DNA from: Leptobacterium sp964389205
GTDB lineage: Bacteria; Bacteroidota; Bacteroidia; Flavobacteriales; Flavobacteriaceae
Direction of reading: 5' to 3'
DNA length: 64,000 bases
Assembly (NCBI GenBank): GCA_964389205.1
Contig: CAYMDH010000003.1
Location: forward strand, 1-64,000
Under the pieces are notes generated by a model. That model saw nothing but the letters and a program-made list of their open reading frames with translations, searched no databases and had not been told where the DNA came from. This document shows positions 1 through 8,625 of the stretch, in pieces (the stretch's first letter is position 1; the number at the start of each line of letters is the position of its first letter). Position numbers and translations under genes: made by a program.

Positions 1-70
1 ATTACTTTTCATTACACTTATAATTTAGTGTAACGCTATTTCAGGACGAGACAGATATAATAATATAAAA

Positions 71-100
71 GCACCAGTTCTAAGAACTGGTGCTTTTTTT
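71..100 (+). terminator. Intrinsic terminator of a gene left of the window
   Basis: A perfect 10-bp stem (GCACCAGTTC at 71-80, GAACTGGTGC at 84-93) with a 3-base loop is followed by seven T. No gene precedes it in the window, so it most likely ends a plus-strand transcript that starts upstream of base 1. The A-run on its left could also let it work in the other direction. Confidence 0.8.
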
Positions 101-738
101 AATATAAGATTTTAATATCTATGTTATACCAGAAGCAGTAGAGTCCTGGAGGCGGGCAAGAACTGTAGGACAAAATACGATATGTCAGTCTTTTAACTAA
201 AATTAGGAGTTATTTTTTTTCAAAGTTAATTTTGGATTTAAACCTACTTTTTTCATAATAATTATAGTTTAACGGTTAATTATAATATTGCACAAAAAAG
301 AAAAAGGTAAAATAATAATTTTTTATTTAAAACTTTGATGATCAGCAATATATGATTTCTGTAATTTATATAAGACGTTACAGTTGTTTTAGCTTTGAAT
401 GAGTGCCTTTTTAACAATTAATTAAAAAGAAATATACTTTTTTATCTTTTAAAAAAAGAAGAGATGCTCTGAAAGATGCATACTTTTTTAGTTAAAAAAA
501 TACGATATTAATAACAGAATAAGGAATAGTTATGAAAACGACATTATTTAGTGTTATTTTTTGAGTTAGATTTACAAATACCTACCTTTAATATCAGTAA
601 GAATTATATTGCATAATAGATTTGTATTTTATATGCTTGTAACGTCTTAAAAGACAGCTAGATTGGTTTTCAAAATCAATTTTTTCAATAATTTCCTATG
701 CCCCATATCACTTTTTTTTAATTATTTAATACATTTTA
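101..738. other. Non-coding stretch, no gene recognised
   Basis: Very AT-rich DNA with only tiny ORFs of about 10 codons. One of them (532-564, MKTTLFSVIF) looks like the start of a signal peptide but stops at once. A more GC-rich patch at about 131-170 has no RNA fold that I recognise. A perfect 12-bp inverted repeat, TAAGACGTTACA at 371-382 and its complement at 638-649, bounds about 255 bases. The promoter of the following surface-protein operon must lie in the last part. Confidence 0.6.
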
Positions 739-1479
739 ATGAAAAAAATTAGTAATTATAGCGTATTGCTGTTTTCTTTTTTAGTAATGAATTCTTTGCT
801 TTTCTATGCACAAGAAAAAGAAGATCATTACAAATGGTTTGATCAATTGACAGGAGTAGAAAATTCAGGGATTTATAATGGAATTGAGTATAAAGAGAAC
901 TTCAAGGTGATTAATGATAAACATAAGTTTTATGTTTCGAAAGATTTCTTACCAGCTTCTGTATTATATGATGGACAAGAGTATTTTGGGATTGAAATGA
1001 AGTATGATCTATACGAAGATAATGTGGTTATAAAATATAATAAATATGTTGGTTGGAGTATTTTACAACTTACGAAAGACCGTATTGATAATTTTACTAT
1101 AAATGGAGATTTTTTTGTGAATGTTAAAGATGAAAAGACAAAAGTAAAAAAGGGTTTTTATAAAGTACTTTTAAAAAATCAATTTTACACACTTCTAAAA
1201 AGACACTCTAAAAGAAAATCAAATCGTATTATTTCTGGAAATGCATATAGCGAATTTACACTCAAAACAAATTATGTGCTTTTGTACAACGAAACTTACA
1301 CAAGAGTTCAGAATAAAGCTGATATTATAACGGTTTTTCCAGCGTATAAAAAAGAAATCAGAGCTTTCAAAAACGTAGAAAAAAAATCAGGAAAATCTAA
1401 TTCAGATAATTACCTGATATCAATTTTACAACCATTGCATGCGCTCTTATTAAAAGAAAAAAATCCAGAGATCAAATGA
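739..1479 (+). CDS. Secreted protein of unknown function
   Basis: A 246-residue protein with a clear N-terminal signal peptide (hydrophobic residues about 9-22, likely cleavage after YAQ near residue 25). No family is recognised. The mature part is rich in Lys, Tyr and Asn and looks like a beta-rich periplasmic or surface protein, without further membrane segments. Its last bases overlap the start of the TonB-dependent receptor (ATGA at 1476-1479), so the two are probably translationally coupled and work in the same surface locus. A role as accessory protein of the receptor is inference from position only. Confidence 0.7.
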   Translation: MKKISNYSVLLFSFLVMNSLLFYAQEKEDHYKWFDQLTGVENSGIYNGIEYKENFKVINDKHKFYVSKDFLPASVLYDGQEYFGIEMKYDLYEDNVVIKYNKYVGWSILQLTKDRIDNFTINGDFFVNVKDEKTKVKKGFYKVLLKNQFYTLLKRHSKRKSNRIISGNAYSEFTLKTNYVLLYNETYTRVQNKADIITVFPAYKKEIRAFKNVEKKSGKSNSDNYLISILQPLHALLLKEKNPEIK

Positions 1480-4247
1480 GATATTTTTTAACCATAATTT
1501 TACTGCTTAGTTTTAACTTAACTAAAGCACAAGATACTACTTCAAAAATATCATTGGCTTATGAAAACAAGACAATTGGAGAAGTCTTAGATCAAATAGA
1601 ATCATTAACTAACTATCACTTTTTCTATGTAAATGATTGGCTGGGAACTAATGTGATTTCAGGAAATTATACAGATACACCGGTAGCAACTATTCTTCAA
1701 AATATTTTTGAGCAAACAAAACTCAATTTCTATCTTTTTAAGAATGATAAAATTATCCTAACACGAAATAATATTATTTACGATAGTTTACCAGAAGGAT
1801 TTTTTCCAAAGAAGAAGGAAGAAGTTATAGTAGATACAGAAGAGGAAATTCAAGAAAACATTAACCCTGTATTTTATAAAGAAGAGCGAGCAAATACGCC
1901 CAGAAGAGTTGAAACAGTTCGAATAGGAAAGGAAGATAGAAATAATAAACAAAAACGTTTTAAACTCACAGGAAATGTACAAAATATAAGAACAGGTGGA
2001 GCAATTGCTAATCTAGCTATTTTAGTAAAAAACAGAAACATAGGAACTGCTACAGATCGAAATGGATATTACGAAATTGAGCTTCCTGCTGGGTTAAACA
2101 TAATAGAGACTAGTGCCTTGGGTATTGAAACTGTAGAAAAAAGAGTTATTATTTATAATAATGGGCAATTAAATTTTAATCTAGATGAAAATGCAGAATT
2201 ACTAGATGAAGTTGTATTGGAAGCAGATGCAGATAGAAATGTAAAAGAAACCATATCAGGAGCTACTAAAATAGATGTTGAAGAATCTAAAAATATACCT
2301 TTAGTATTGGGAGAAAGAGATGTTTTAAAGGTAGCAACAACTTTACCAGGGATTACAACAACAGGAGAGGGAACCATAGGATTTAATGTGCGAGGGGGGA
2401 GATCAGATCAAAACCTTGTACTTTTAGACAATGCAGTAATTTATAACCCACAGCATTTCTTTGGTATATTCTCTGCGTTAAATCCCTTTGTAATTGGGGA
2501 AGTAAATATATATAAAGGAAGTATACCCGCTCAATACGGAGGAAGATTATCTTCTGTTTTTGAAATTAATAGTAAAAAAGGGAATACCGAAAAATTTTCA
2601 GGGGAAGCTTCTATTGGTCCAGTAACCAGTAATTTGGCATTGGAAATTCCAATTGTAAAAGGAAAATCTTCACTTACAATAGGAGGTAGAGGTGCATATT
2701 CAGATTATATTTTAGAAGCTTTAGATGATGAATCAATAAGCAATAGTCAAGCATCTTTCTATGATGCAATAATAAGGTATGATCATAAAATAAATGATAA
2801 GAATACTATTGCCGCTACAGGATATTTTAGCCGTGATGATTTTAGTATTACTTCAGATTCACTTTTTATATATAGAAATAGGGTTGCTTCATTACAGTGG
2901 GATCATAAGTTTAATGAAAAAAATACCGGAAGTTTGTTAATCACCAATAGTCAATACGATTTTAATATTGAATTTGATAATGATGAAAACAACAGCTTTG
3001 ATTTAGACTATCAGATTCAGGAAACTGAAGTAAAATTGAAATTAAAACATCAATCAAATCCAGGATTGATATTTGATTATGGTATTTCCAGTAAACTTTA
3101 CAATGTAAATCCAGGAAGTATAGATCCTTTGGGGCCTGCATCTACAGTAGAATCTGTAGACATTGAAGAAGAGAGAGGCTTAGAATCTGCAGCTTTTTTT
3201 TCTGCAAAATTTGATGTAAATGAAAAACTATCCTTTGATGCAGGAATACGTTATTCTGCATTTTTAGCTTTAGGAGCAGGAAGCCAACGAGTATTTGCAG
3301 ATAATGTTCCCAGAGTAGAAGATGCCGTTATTGATACCCTTAATTTTGATAGAAATGAGGTTATCGAAACCTATGGTGGTTCTGAATTCAGATTGTCTGG
3401 ACGCTATCTTATTACTCCAGAGTTTTCTGTAAAAGCAAGTTTTAACAGTACTATTCAATATATTCATACTCTATCCAATAATACCACTGTATCGCCAATA
3501 GATACTTATACGCTTTCTAATTTAAATATAGAGCCCCAACGAGCGCGTCAATTTTCATTGGGCTTTTTCAAAAATTTTCAAGAGAATACTTATGAAGTTA
3601 GTTTAGAAGGATTCTTTAAGACTTCAGATAATATTATAGATTTTAGGGTAGGAGCACAAACACTTTTAAATGAAAATATTGAAACAGAGGTGCTTCAGGG
3701 AGATGGAGAGGCTTATGGTGTAGAATTTTTAATAAGAAAAAACAAAGGAAAACTAAATGGATGGTTAGGGTATACTTATTCGCGTTCATTTACTCGTTTT
3801 AACAGTGAATTTTTAGGAGATCGTATTAACAACGGAGAATTCTTTCCTGCTAACTTTGATAAACCGCATGATGTGAGTCTGGTAGCAAATTATAAGTTTA
3901 ACAGACGGCTTAGCTTATCTACTAATTTTGTGTATCAGACGGGAAGGCCTATAACTTTTCCAGTAGGAAACTTTAATTTTAACAACTCTCAGTTTGTAGC
4001 TTTCAGTGAACGAAATCAGTTTAGGATTCCAGACTTTTTCAGGTTAGATATAGGATTAAATATTGAAGGAAATCATAAGATAAAGAAGTTTGCGAGAAGT
4101 TTTTGGACCATTTCGATCTTTAATGTATTGGGAAGAAATAATCCATTTTCAGTGTTTTTTGTAACAGATGAAGGAGAAGTACGAGCATTTCAAAGCTCTA
4201 TATTTTCTATTCCAATTCCTTCAATTACCTATAATTTTAAATTTTAA
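1476..4247 (+). CDS. TonB-dependent outer-membrane receptor with STN and carboxypeptidase-regulatory-like domains
   Basis: The protein has 923 residues and a signal peptide of about 18 (ending KAQ). Domains in order: an STN/secretin-like segment at about 25-95, a carboxypeptidase-regulatory-like beta-sandwich at about 163-240 (GTATDRNGYYEIELPAG), a TonB plug at about 255-360 (FNVRGGRSDQNLVLLDNA, then IYKGSIPAQYGGRLSSVFEI), and a beta-barrel to the C-terminus, which ends in Phe as outer-membrane proteins usually do. The family imports ligands across the outer membrane using TonB-ExbBD energy. An STN domain often signals to a FecR/anti-sigma partner, but none is present here. The DUF4249 lipoprotein 25 bases downstream is the usual neighbour of this receptor subgroup. 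The substrate cannot be told from the sequence. Confidence 0.93.
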   Translation: MRYFLTIILLLSFNLTKAQDTTSKISLAYENKTIGEVLDQIESLTNYHFFYVNDWLGTNVISGNYTDTPVATILQNIFEQTKLNFYLFKNDKIILTRNNIIYDSLPEGFFPKKKEEVIVDTEEEIQENINPVFYKEERANTPRRVETVRIGKEDRNNKQKRFKLTGNVQNIRTGGAIANLAILVKNRNIGTATDRNGYYEIELPAGLNIIETSALGIETVEKRVIIYNNGQLNFNLDENAELLDEVVLEADADRNVKETISGATKIDVEESKNIPLVLGERDVLKVATTLPGITTTGEGTIGFNVRGGRSDQNLVLLDNAVIYNPQHFFGIFSALNPFVIGEVNIYKGSIPAQYGGRLSSVFEINSKKGNTEKFSGEASIGPVTSNLALEIPIVKGKSSLTIGGRGAYSDYILEALDDESISNSQASFYDAIIRYDHKINDKNTIAATGYFSRDDFSITSDSLFIYRNRVASLQWDHKFNEKNTGSLLITNSQYDFNIEFDNDENNSFDLDYQIQETEVKLKLKHQSNPGLIFDYGISSKLYNVNPGSIDPLGPASTVESVDIEEERGLESAAFFSAKFDVNEKLSFDAGIRYSAFLALGAGSQRVFADNVPRVEDAVIDTLNFDRNEVIETYGGSEFRLSGRYLITPEFSVKASFNSTIQYIHTLSNNTTVSPIDTYTLSNLNIEPQRARQFSLGFFKNFQENTYEVSLEGFFKTSDNIIDFRVGAQTLLNENIETEVLQGDGEAYGVEFLIRKNKGKLNGWLGYTYSRSFTRFNSEFLGDRINNGEFFPANFDKPHDVSLVANYKFNRRLSLSTNFVYQTGRPITFPVGNFNFNNSQFVAFSERNQFRIPDFFRLDIGLNIEGNHKIKKFARSFWTISIFNVLGRNNPFSVFFVTDEGEVRAFQSSIFSIPIPSITYNFKF

Positions 4248-4272
4248 TTACAGATTACGATAAGTATATACG

Positions 4273-5523
4273 ATGATGAAAAAGATATATAAATTTTGTT
4301 TTTGGGTTCTCATGGTTTTTGGGTTCAATAGTTGTACAGATCCATTTGACTTAGAAGGAGAAATTGAAAGTGTAGATAGCATTTTGGTAGTAGAGGCTAT
4401 GATTACTAATGAAATTTCGCAACATGAAGTTCTGTTATCCAGAACCTTTGCTCTTACTACTGAAGAAGATGGCCCCGCTCTTTTTGGAGACGATCAAACT
4501 ACGAGATCACCAGAAACTAATGCAAATGTACGCGTAGTAGATGATCTTCAAAATGAATTTATTTTTCAGGAAACAGAAGAAGGAACTTATGTTGCTATAA
4601 CTCCTTTTAGCGCAGCGCAAGACCGTACCTATCAATTATTAGTGACTACTTCAGATGGAGAAGCATATGTATCTGCCATTGAAGAAGTACCTGCGGTAAC
4701 TTCTCAAATTGAAAATCTAACAGCAACTCTTGGAATAAACGACGATGGAGAAGAAGGTGTTATGATTATGGTAAATAGTTTTGATCCTATAGGAGAATCA
4801 CGGTTTTATCGATATGAATATGAAGAAACCTATATTTTAATTGCTCCACTTTGGGCTCCTCAAGAAGTAGTTGTAATATCAGAAAACCCTCCTAATGTTA
4901 TTTCTAGAGTAAAGACAGGCTTGCAAGATAGAATTTGCTACCCTACTATTTTATCGCAAGACATATTTGTGACAAATACAAACGGCTTGGGAGAAGATCG
5001 TATCTCTGAATTCCAATTACGTTTTATAAACAGAGAAGATATTGTTTTAAGTGAACGGTATAGTATACTAGTACGTCAATTAACTCAATCTAGTGAAGCA
5101 AATGCGTTTTATCAAACACTGCAAGAATTTTCAAACTCGGAAAGCTTATTCTTGCAAACACAACCAGGTTTTATAACCGGAAATATTACATCTTCAAGTG
5201 GAGAATCTTCGAATGTTTTAGGCTTTTTTGAAGTAGCCTCAGTAACCGAAAACCGTATCTTTATCAATAGAGAAGATTTTTTCCCAGCCGGTCAACTACC
5301 GGATTTTCCATTTGCAGATTGTATCGATAGTTTGATTGGCCCGGATTTATTTGGACCTAATGGTATTTCTCCGTTGATAAACGCTATTAATAATGGATTT
5401 GTGTTTTTTGCGGTAAACGACCCTCCTTTTATTGGAACGGGCCCTTATATTTTAGGACCTGGCCCTTGTGGTGATTGTACTTTTTTTGGAACTAATATTG
5501 TCCCAGATTTTTGGGTAGATTAA
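4273..5523 (+). CDS. DUF4249 lipoprotein
   Basis: A 416-residue protein with a lipoprotein signal peptide; the lipobox FNSC puts the acylated Cys at residue 21. After it come CTDPFDL and the ETNANVRVVDDLQNEF-type beta-rich body typical of Bacteroidota DUF4249 proteins, which are encoded beside TonB receptors and probably sit on the outer membrane. It ends GPCGDCTFFGTNIVPDFWVD, with a CxxC pair near the C-terminus. A close paralogue, now frameshifted, lies at 7315-8567 with an almost identical C-terminal end. Two adjacent ATG codons (4273, 4276) are both usable starts. Molecular function is unknown. Confidence 0.88.
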   Translation: MMKKIYKFCFWVLMVFGFNSCTDPFDLEGEIESVDSILVVEAMITNEISQHEVLLSRTFALTTEEDGPALFGDDQTTRSPETNANVRVVDDLQNEFIFQETEEGTYVAITPFSAAQDRTYQLLVTTSDGEAYVSAIEEVPAVTSQIENLTATLGINDDGEEGVMIMVNSFDPIGESRFYRYEYEETYILIAPLWAPQEVVVISENPPNVISRVKTGLQDRICYPTILSQDIFVTNTNGLGEDRISEFQLRFINREDIVLSERYSILVRQLTQSSEANAFYQTLQEFSNSESLFLQTQPGFITGNITSSSGESSNVLGFFEVASVTENRIFINREDFFPAGQLPDFPFADCIDSLIGPDLFGPNGISPLINAINNGFVFFAVNDPPFIGTGPYILGPGPCGDCTFFGTNIVPDFWVD

Positions 5524-5533
5524 ATTTTAAATT

Positions 5534-7300
5534 ATGAAAAGAAATCTTAGTATCTTTTTTATCTTGCTAATTAGCAATTTAGTTTTAGGCCAAACTATTT
5601 TAAGAAATGCTGAAGAAGTAGCAAAGTATGATAAAATACCACAAGAAACAATTTTTGTACACGCCAATACATCATTTTTGTTTGCAGGAGAATATCTTTA
5701 TTACAAAGTATATAACCTTAATACAGAGAACAAACAGTATAGCGATTTTAGTAAGATAGCCTATATAGAGCTAATATCAGAAGATAAAACAGCTATATTC
5801 AAACATAAAATAAGATTAGATAAAGGAGTAGGTCAGGGAGATTTTTTTATTCCTGTTGCTACTTTATCAGGAAACTATAAGTTGATTGCTTATACGCAGT
5901 GGATGAAGAACGCAGGGAAAAATCATTTTTTTCAAAGTGATGTTAGTATCCTTAATCCATATCAAGGAAATCAACGATCCATACGCGAAGATGTCGTAGG
6001 TACAGATTCTTTAAAGATTCAAAACAAAAAATTAAATAATACTTTTTCTAAAAGATTTATAGAATTAAAAACAGATAAAGAAAAATATACTCCACGGAGT
6101 CAAGTTACTATTAAAATAAAAAATATAGAACCTACAGTAATAAGCGGAGATTATTCATTATCAATACGAAAAACAGATACTATTGAGGTGCCAAAAAGAA
6201 TTACATCAGTTAGTTTTCTTAAAGAACCCAATACAATTGTAACAAGTATTGTAAAAAAAATAAATGATAAAGTTGTATTACCAGAGATACGTGGGGAACT
6301 TGTTAGTGGAAAAGTGATAATGAAAGAAACAGGAGAGCCTGCTGTAAATAAAAACATAGCTATTTCTATATATGGACAAGAATATGAAGTGAAAACAGCG
6401 CATACCAATGAAAAAGGAATTTTTTATTTGAATTTAAATAATGAGTATGATAACGGATCAGCTGTATTTCAGGTATTGGATGACGAACATGAAAAATACA
6501 AATTAATAGTAAACGAACACGAATCTGTTGATTATTCTAGTCTAAAGTTTAATAGATTTAAAATCACACCTCAAATGGAAGCCATGATTTTAGAACGCAG
6601 TGTCTATAATCAAATAGAAAATGGATATTTTACTGTAAAACCTGATACGGTTCGTTCAATAAAAACGTCATTTCCTTTTTTCGGAAATCGTATTATAAAT
6701 TATAACCTTGACGATTATACAAGATTTCAAGGATTAAAGGAAACTATTGTTGAAGTTGTAGAAAATGTATCTAACAAAAGAGATAAAAATGGAGATTTTT
6801 TCTTTTTAGTGAAAAGAGATGATGGGGGTCCAGTTTTTTCAGAACCTTCATTATTGTTAGTAGATGGGTTAATAGTTCAGAATCATAATGAAATGATTGA
6901 TTATGATGCAAGAAACATCCAAAGTATTAAAGTAATTAGAGATGAATTTGTATTTGGAGCTAAAACCTTTCAGGGTGTTGTAGCCATTGAAACACTAAAT
7001 GGAGATTATAATAAATTCCCAGAAGGGGAATATGCAATAGTTAAAGAGCTGTTTAAGCCACAATTAAAGAAGAGTTATTTTAAACAAGTGTATAGACCCT
7101 CAACAGCTTCAATTACAGACCGTATTCCAGATTTTAGAAATCAACTATTATGGATACCTAAATTAAAATTGAGTAATGAAGAATTAACAATTCCCTTTTT
7201 CACCTCAGATAATATAGGAGTATATGATATTATAATAGAAGGTTTTACAACTAAGGGTCAGGCAGTTTCAGAAACAGTAAGATTTGAAATTATAAATTAA
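5534..7300 (+). CDS. Secreted MG2-like/plug-like protein of a TonB locus
   Basis: A 588-residue protein with a signal peptide (cleavage near VLGQ, residue 20). Residues about 35-130 (ETIFVHANTSFLFAGEYLYY) match the macroglobulin MG2-like opening of a large Bacteroidota family. Around 250-320 there is a carboxypeptidase-regulatory-like segment (GKVIMKETGEPAVNKNIAIS). Around 435-485 a stretch resembles a TonB plug (LLLVDGLIVQNHNEMID, IQSIKVIRDEFVFGAKTFQG), but no barrel follows. It sits between two DUF4249 paralogues, 10 bases after the first and 14 before the second, so it is in the same operon. Function unknown; a periplasmic or surface accessory of the receptor is a reasonable guess. Confidence 0.7.
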   Translation: MKRNLSIFFILLISNLVLGQTILRNAEEVAKYDKIPQETIFVHANTSFLFAGEYLYYKVYNLNTENKQYSDFSKIAYIELISEDKTAIFKHKIRLDKGVGQGDFFIPVATLSGNYKLIAYTQWMKNAGKNHFFQSDVSILNPYQGNQRSIREDVVGTDSLKIQNKKLNNTFSKRFIELKTDKEKYTPRSQVTIKIKNIEPTVISGDYSLSIRKTDTIEVPKRITSVSFLKEPNTIVTSIVKKINDKVVLPEIRGELVSGKVIMKETGEPAVNKNIAISIYGQEYEVKTAHTNEKGIFYLNLNNEYDNGSAVFQVLDDEHEKYKLIVNEHESVDYSSLKFNRFKITPQMEAMILERSVYNQIENGYFTVKPDTVRSIKTSFPFFGNRIINYNLDDYTRFQGLKETIVEVVENVSNKRDKNGDFFFLVKRDDGGPVFSEPSLLLVDGLIVQNHNEMIDYDARNIQSIKVIRDEFVFGAKTFQGVVAIETLNGDYNKFPEGEYAIVKELFKPQLKKSYFKQVYRPSTASITDRIPDFRNQLLWIPKLKLSNEELTIPFFTSDNIGVYDIIIEGFTTKGQAVSETVRFEIIN

Positions 7301-7314
7301 AGTTTGTATGTATT

Positions 7315-8567
7315 ATGATAAGGTACTCAAAATACTGTCTTTTATGGCTATTAGTTTTTATACTTAATAGCTGCGTAGATCCATTTGATTTAGATGGAGA
7401 AATAGAAAATGTAGACAGTATATTAGTTGTTGAAGCGACTATAACAAATGAGCTTGAACAACACCAAGTACTATTATCCCGAACTTTTAATTTGAATGCA
7501 GAGCCTCCACCCCCTCCTGTCTTTGGTTTAGATCAAAGCGGAAGTGCTCCAGAAACAAATGCAACTGTAACAGTGGTAGATAATCTCCAAAATGAATTTA
7601 CTTTTAGCGAAGCTAATGAAGGCACTTATATTTCAGATATCGCATTTAGTGCAGAACCGGAGCGTAGCTATCAATTATTTATTCGCACATCTGAAGGCGA
7701 AGAATATACCTCTGTAGAAGTAAATTTACTTCCTACAAGTTCGCAAATAGAAAATATAAGTGCTAATCTAGCTGTTAATAACGAAGGAGTGAAGGAGTAA
7801 GAATAACTGTAAGTAGCTTAGACCCTACAGTAAATTCTAGATTATATCGTTACCAATATGAAGAGACCTATAGACTAACAGCTCCTTTTTGGTCTCCTTT
7901 AGAAGCTGTTATTATTTCAGAAAACCCTCCTGAAGTAACAACAAGACTTAAAACGGGAACCCAAAATAGAATTTGTTATCCTACTATTTTTTCTGAAAAT
8001 ATAGCATTAACTAATACAATTAATTTATCAGAAGATCGTGTTTCTGATTTTGAAGTACGCTTTATAAGAAGAGATGTTGCAATCGTAGCTGATAGATATA
8101 GTATTTTAGTTAGGCAGTTTACGCAATCTCCAGAGGCACAGCTATTTTATGAAACACTTCAACAATTTTCAAATTCTGAAACTTTGTTTGTTGAAACGCA
8201 ACCTGGTTTTGTTGTAGGTAATATTACCTCTGGAGATGGAGAATCATCTAATGTTTTAGGGTATTTTGAAATGGCTTCAGTATCGGAAGATCGAATTTTT
8301 TTTAACAGAGATGAAATTTTTATACCTCAATTTCCAATCCCTGATTTTCCTTTTCAATTTTGTCCTCAAGAAGATGCACCATTAATTGGGCCAGTAACAG
8401 GAGGAGCTTCACCGTTAATCACCAGACTGAATCAAAACTTTTTGTTTTTTACTTTTTCAGGCTTTAATACAATTTCATCATTTAATTCCTTAGTAGTAGT
8501 TCCAGGCCCTTGTGGAGATTGTACTTTTTTTGGCACCAACATTGTTCCAGATTTTTGGGTAGATTAA
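7315..8567 (+). pseudogene. DUF4249 lipoprotein gene disrupted by an 8-bp tandem duplication
   Basis: The first frame (7315-7800) encodes a lipobox (LNSC), CVDPFDLDGEIE and the N-terminal half of a DUF4249 protein, then stops. The C-terminal half continues in another frame to 8567 and ends GPCGDCTFFGTNIVPDFWVD, as in the paralogue at 4273-5523. The break is exact: GAAGGAGT occurs at 7783-7790 and again at 7791-7798. Removing one copy restores NNEGVRITVSSLDP, matching the paralogue, and gives a 414-residue protein (the paralogue has 416). No other lesion was seen, so the inactivation is recent or reversible. Reinitiation inside the second half (ATG 8184) would give only a fragment without signal peptide. 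Confidence 0.85.
7783..7798 (+). repeat. 8-bp perfect tandem duplication that shifts the reading frame
   Basis: Two head-to-tail copies of GAAGGAGT lie inside the DUF4249 gene at 7315-8567. The second copy creates the in-frame TAA at 7798-7800. With a single copy the reading frame is open through the whole gene. Confidence 0.9.
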
Positions 8568-8605
8568 AAATAAATATTTTACTTTATATTTTGTAAGAAT
8601 AAACT

Positions 8606-8613
8606 TATATTTG
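8606..8613 (+). promoter_or_regulatory. Candidate Bacteroidota -7 element (TATATTTG) of comM
   Basis: TATATTTG fits the TAnnTTTG -7 consensus and lies 13 bases before the ATG at 8626. No well-spaced -33 TTG was found. It overlaps the alternative TTG codon at 8611, which argues that translation starts at the ATG and not at the TTG. Confidence 0.4.
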
Positions 8614-8625
8614 CAAATAAAATAT

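Noticed and set aside
131..186. GC-richer patch that might be a tRNA or tmRNA remnant
   Set aside because: No cloverleaf, T-loop GTTCRA motif or CCA-end context could be found.
532..564. Ten-codon ORF MKTTLFSVIF resembling a signal-peptide start
   Set aside because: Stops immediately and nothing downstream in other frames continues a secreted protein.
8184..8567. Separate 127-residue gene
   Set aside because: It is the C-terminal part of the DUF4249 gene behind the 8-bp duplication, without signal peptide or own start context.
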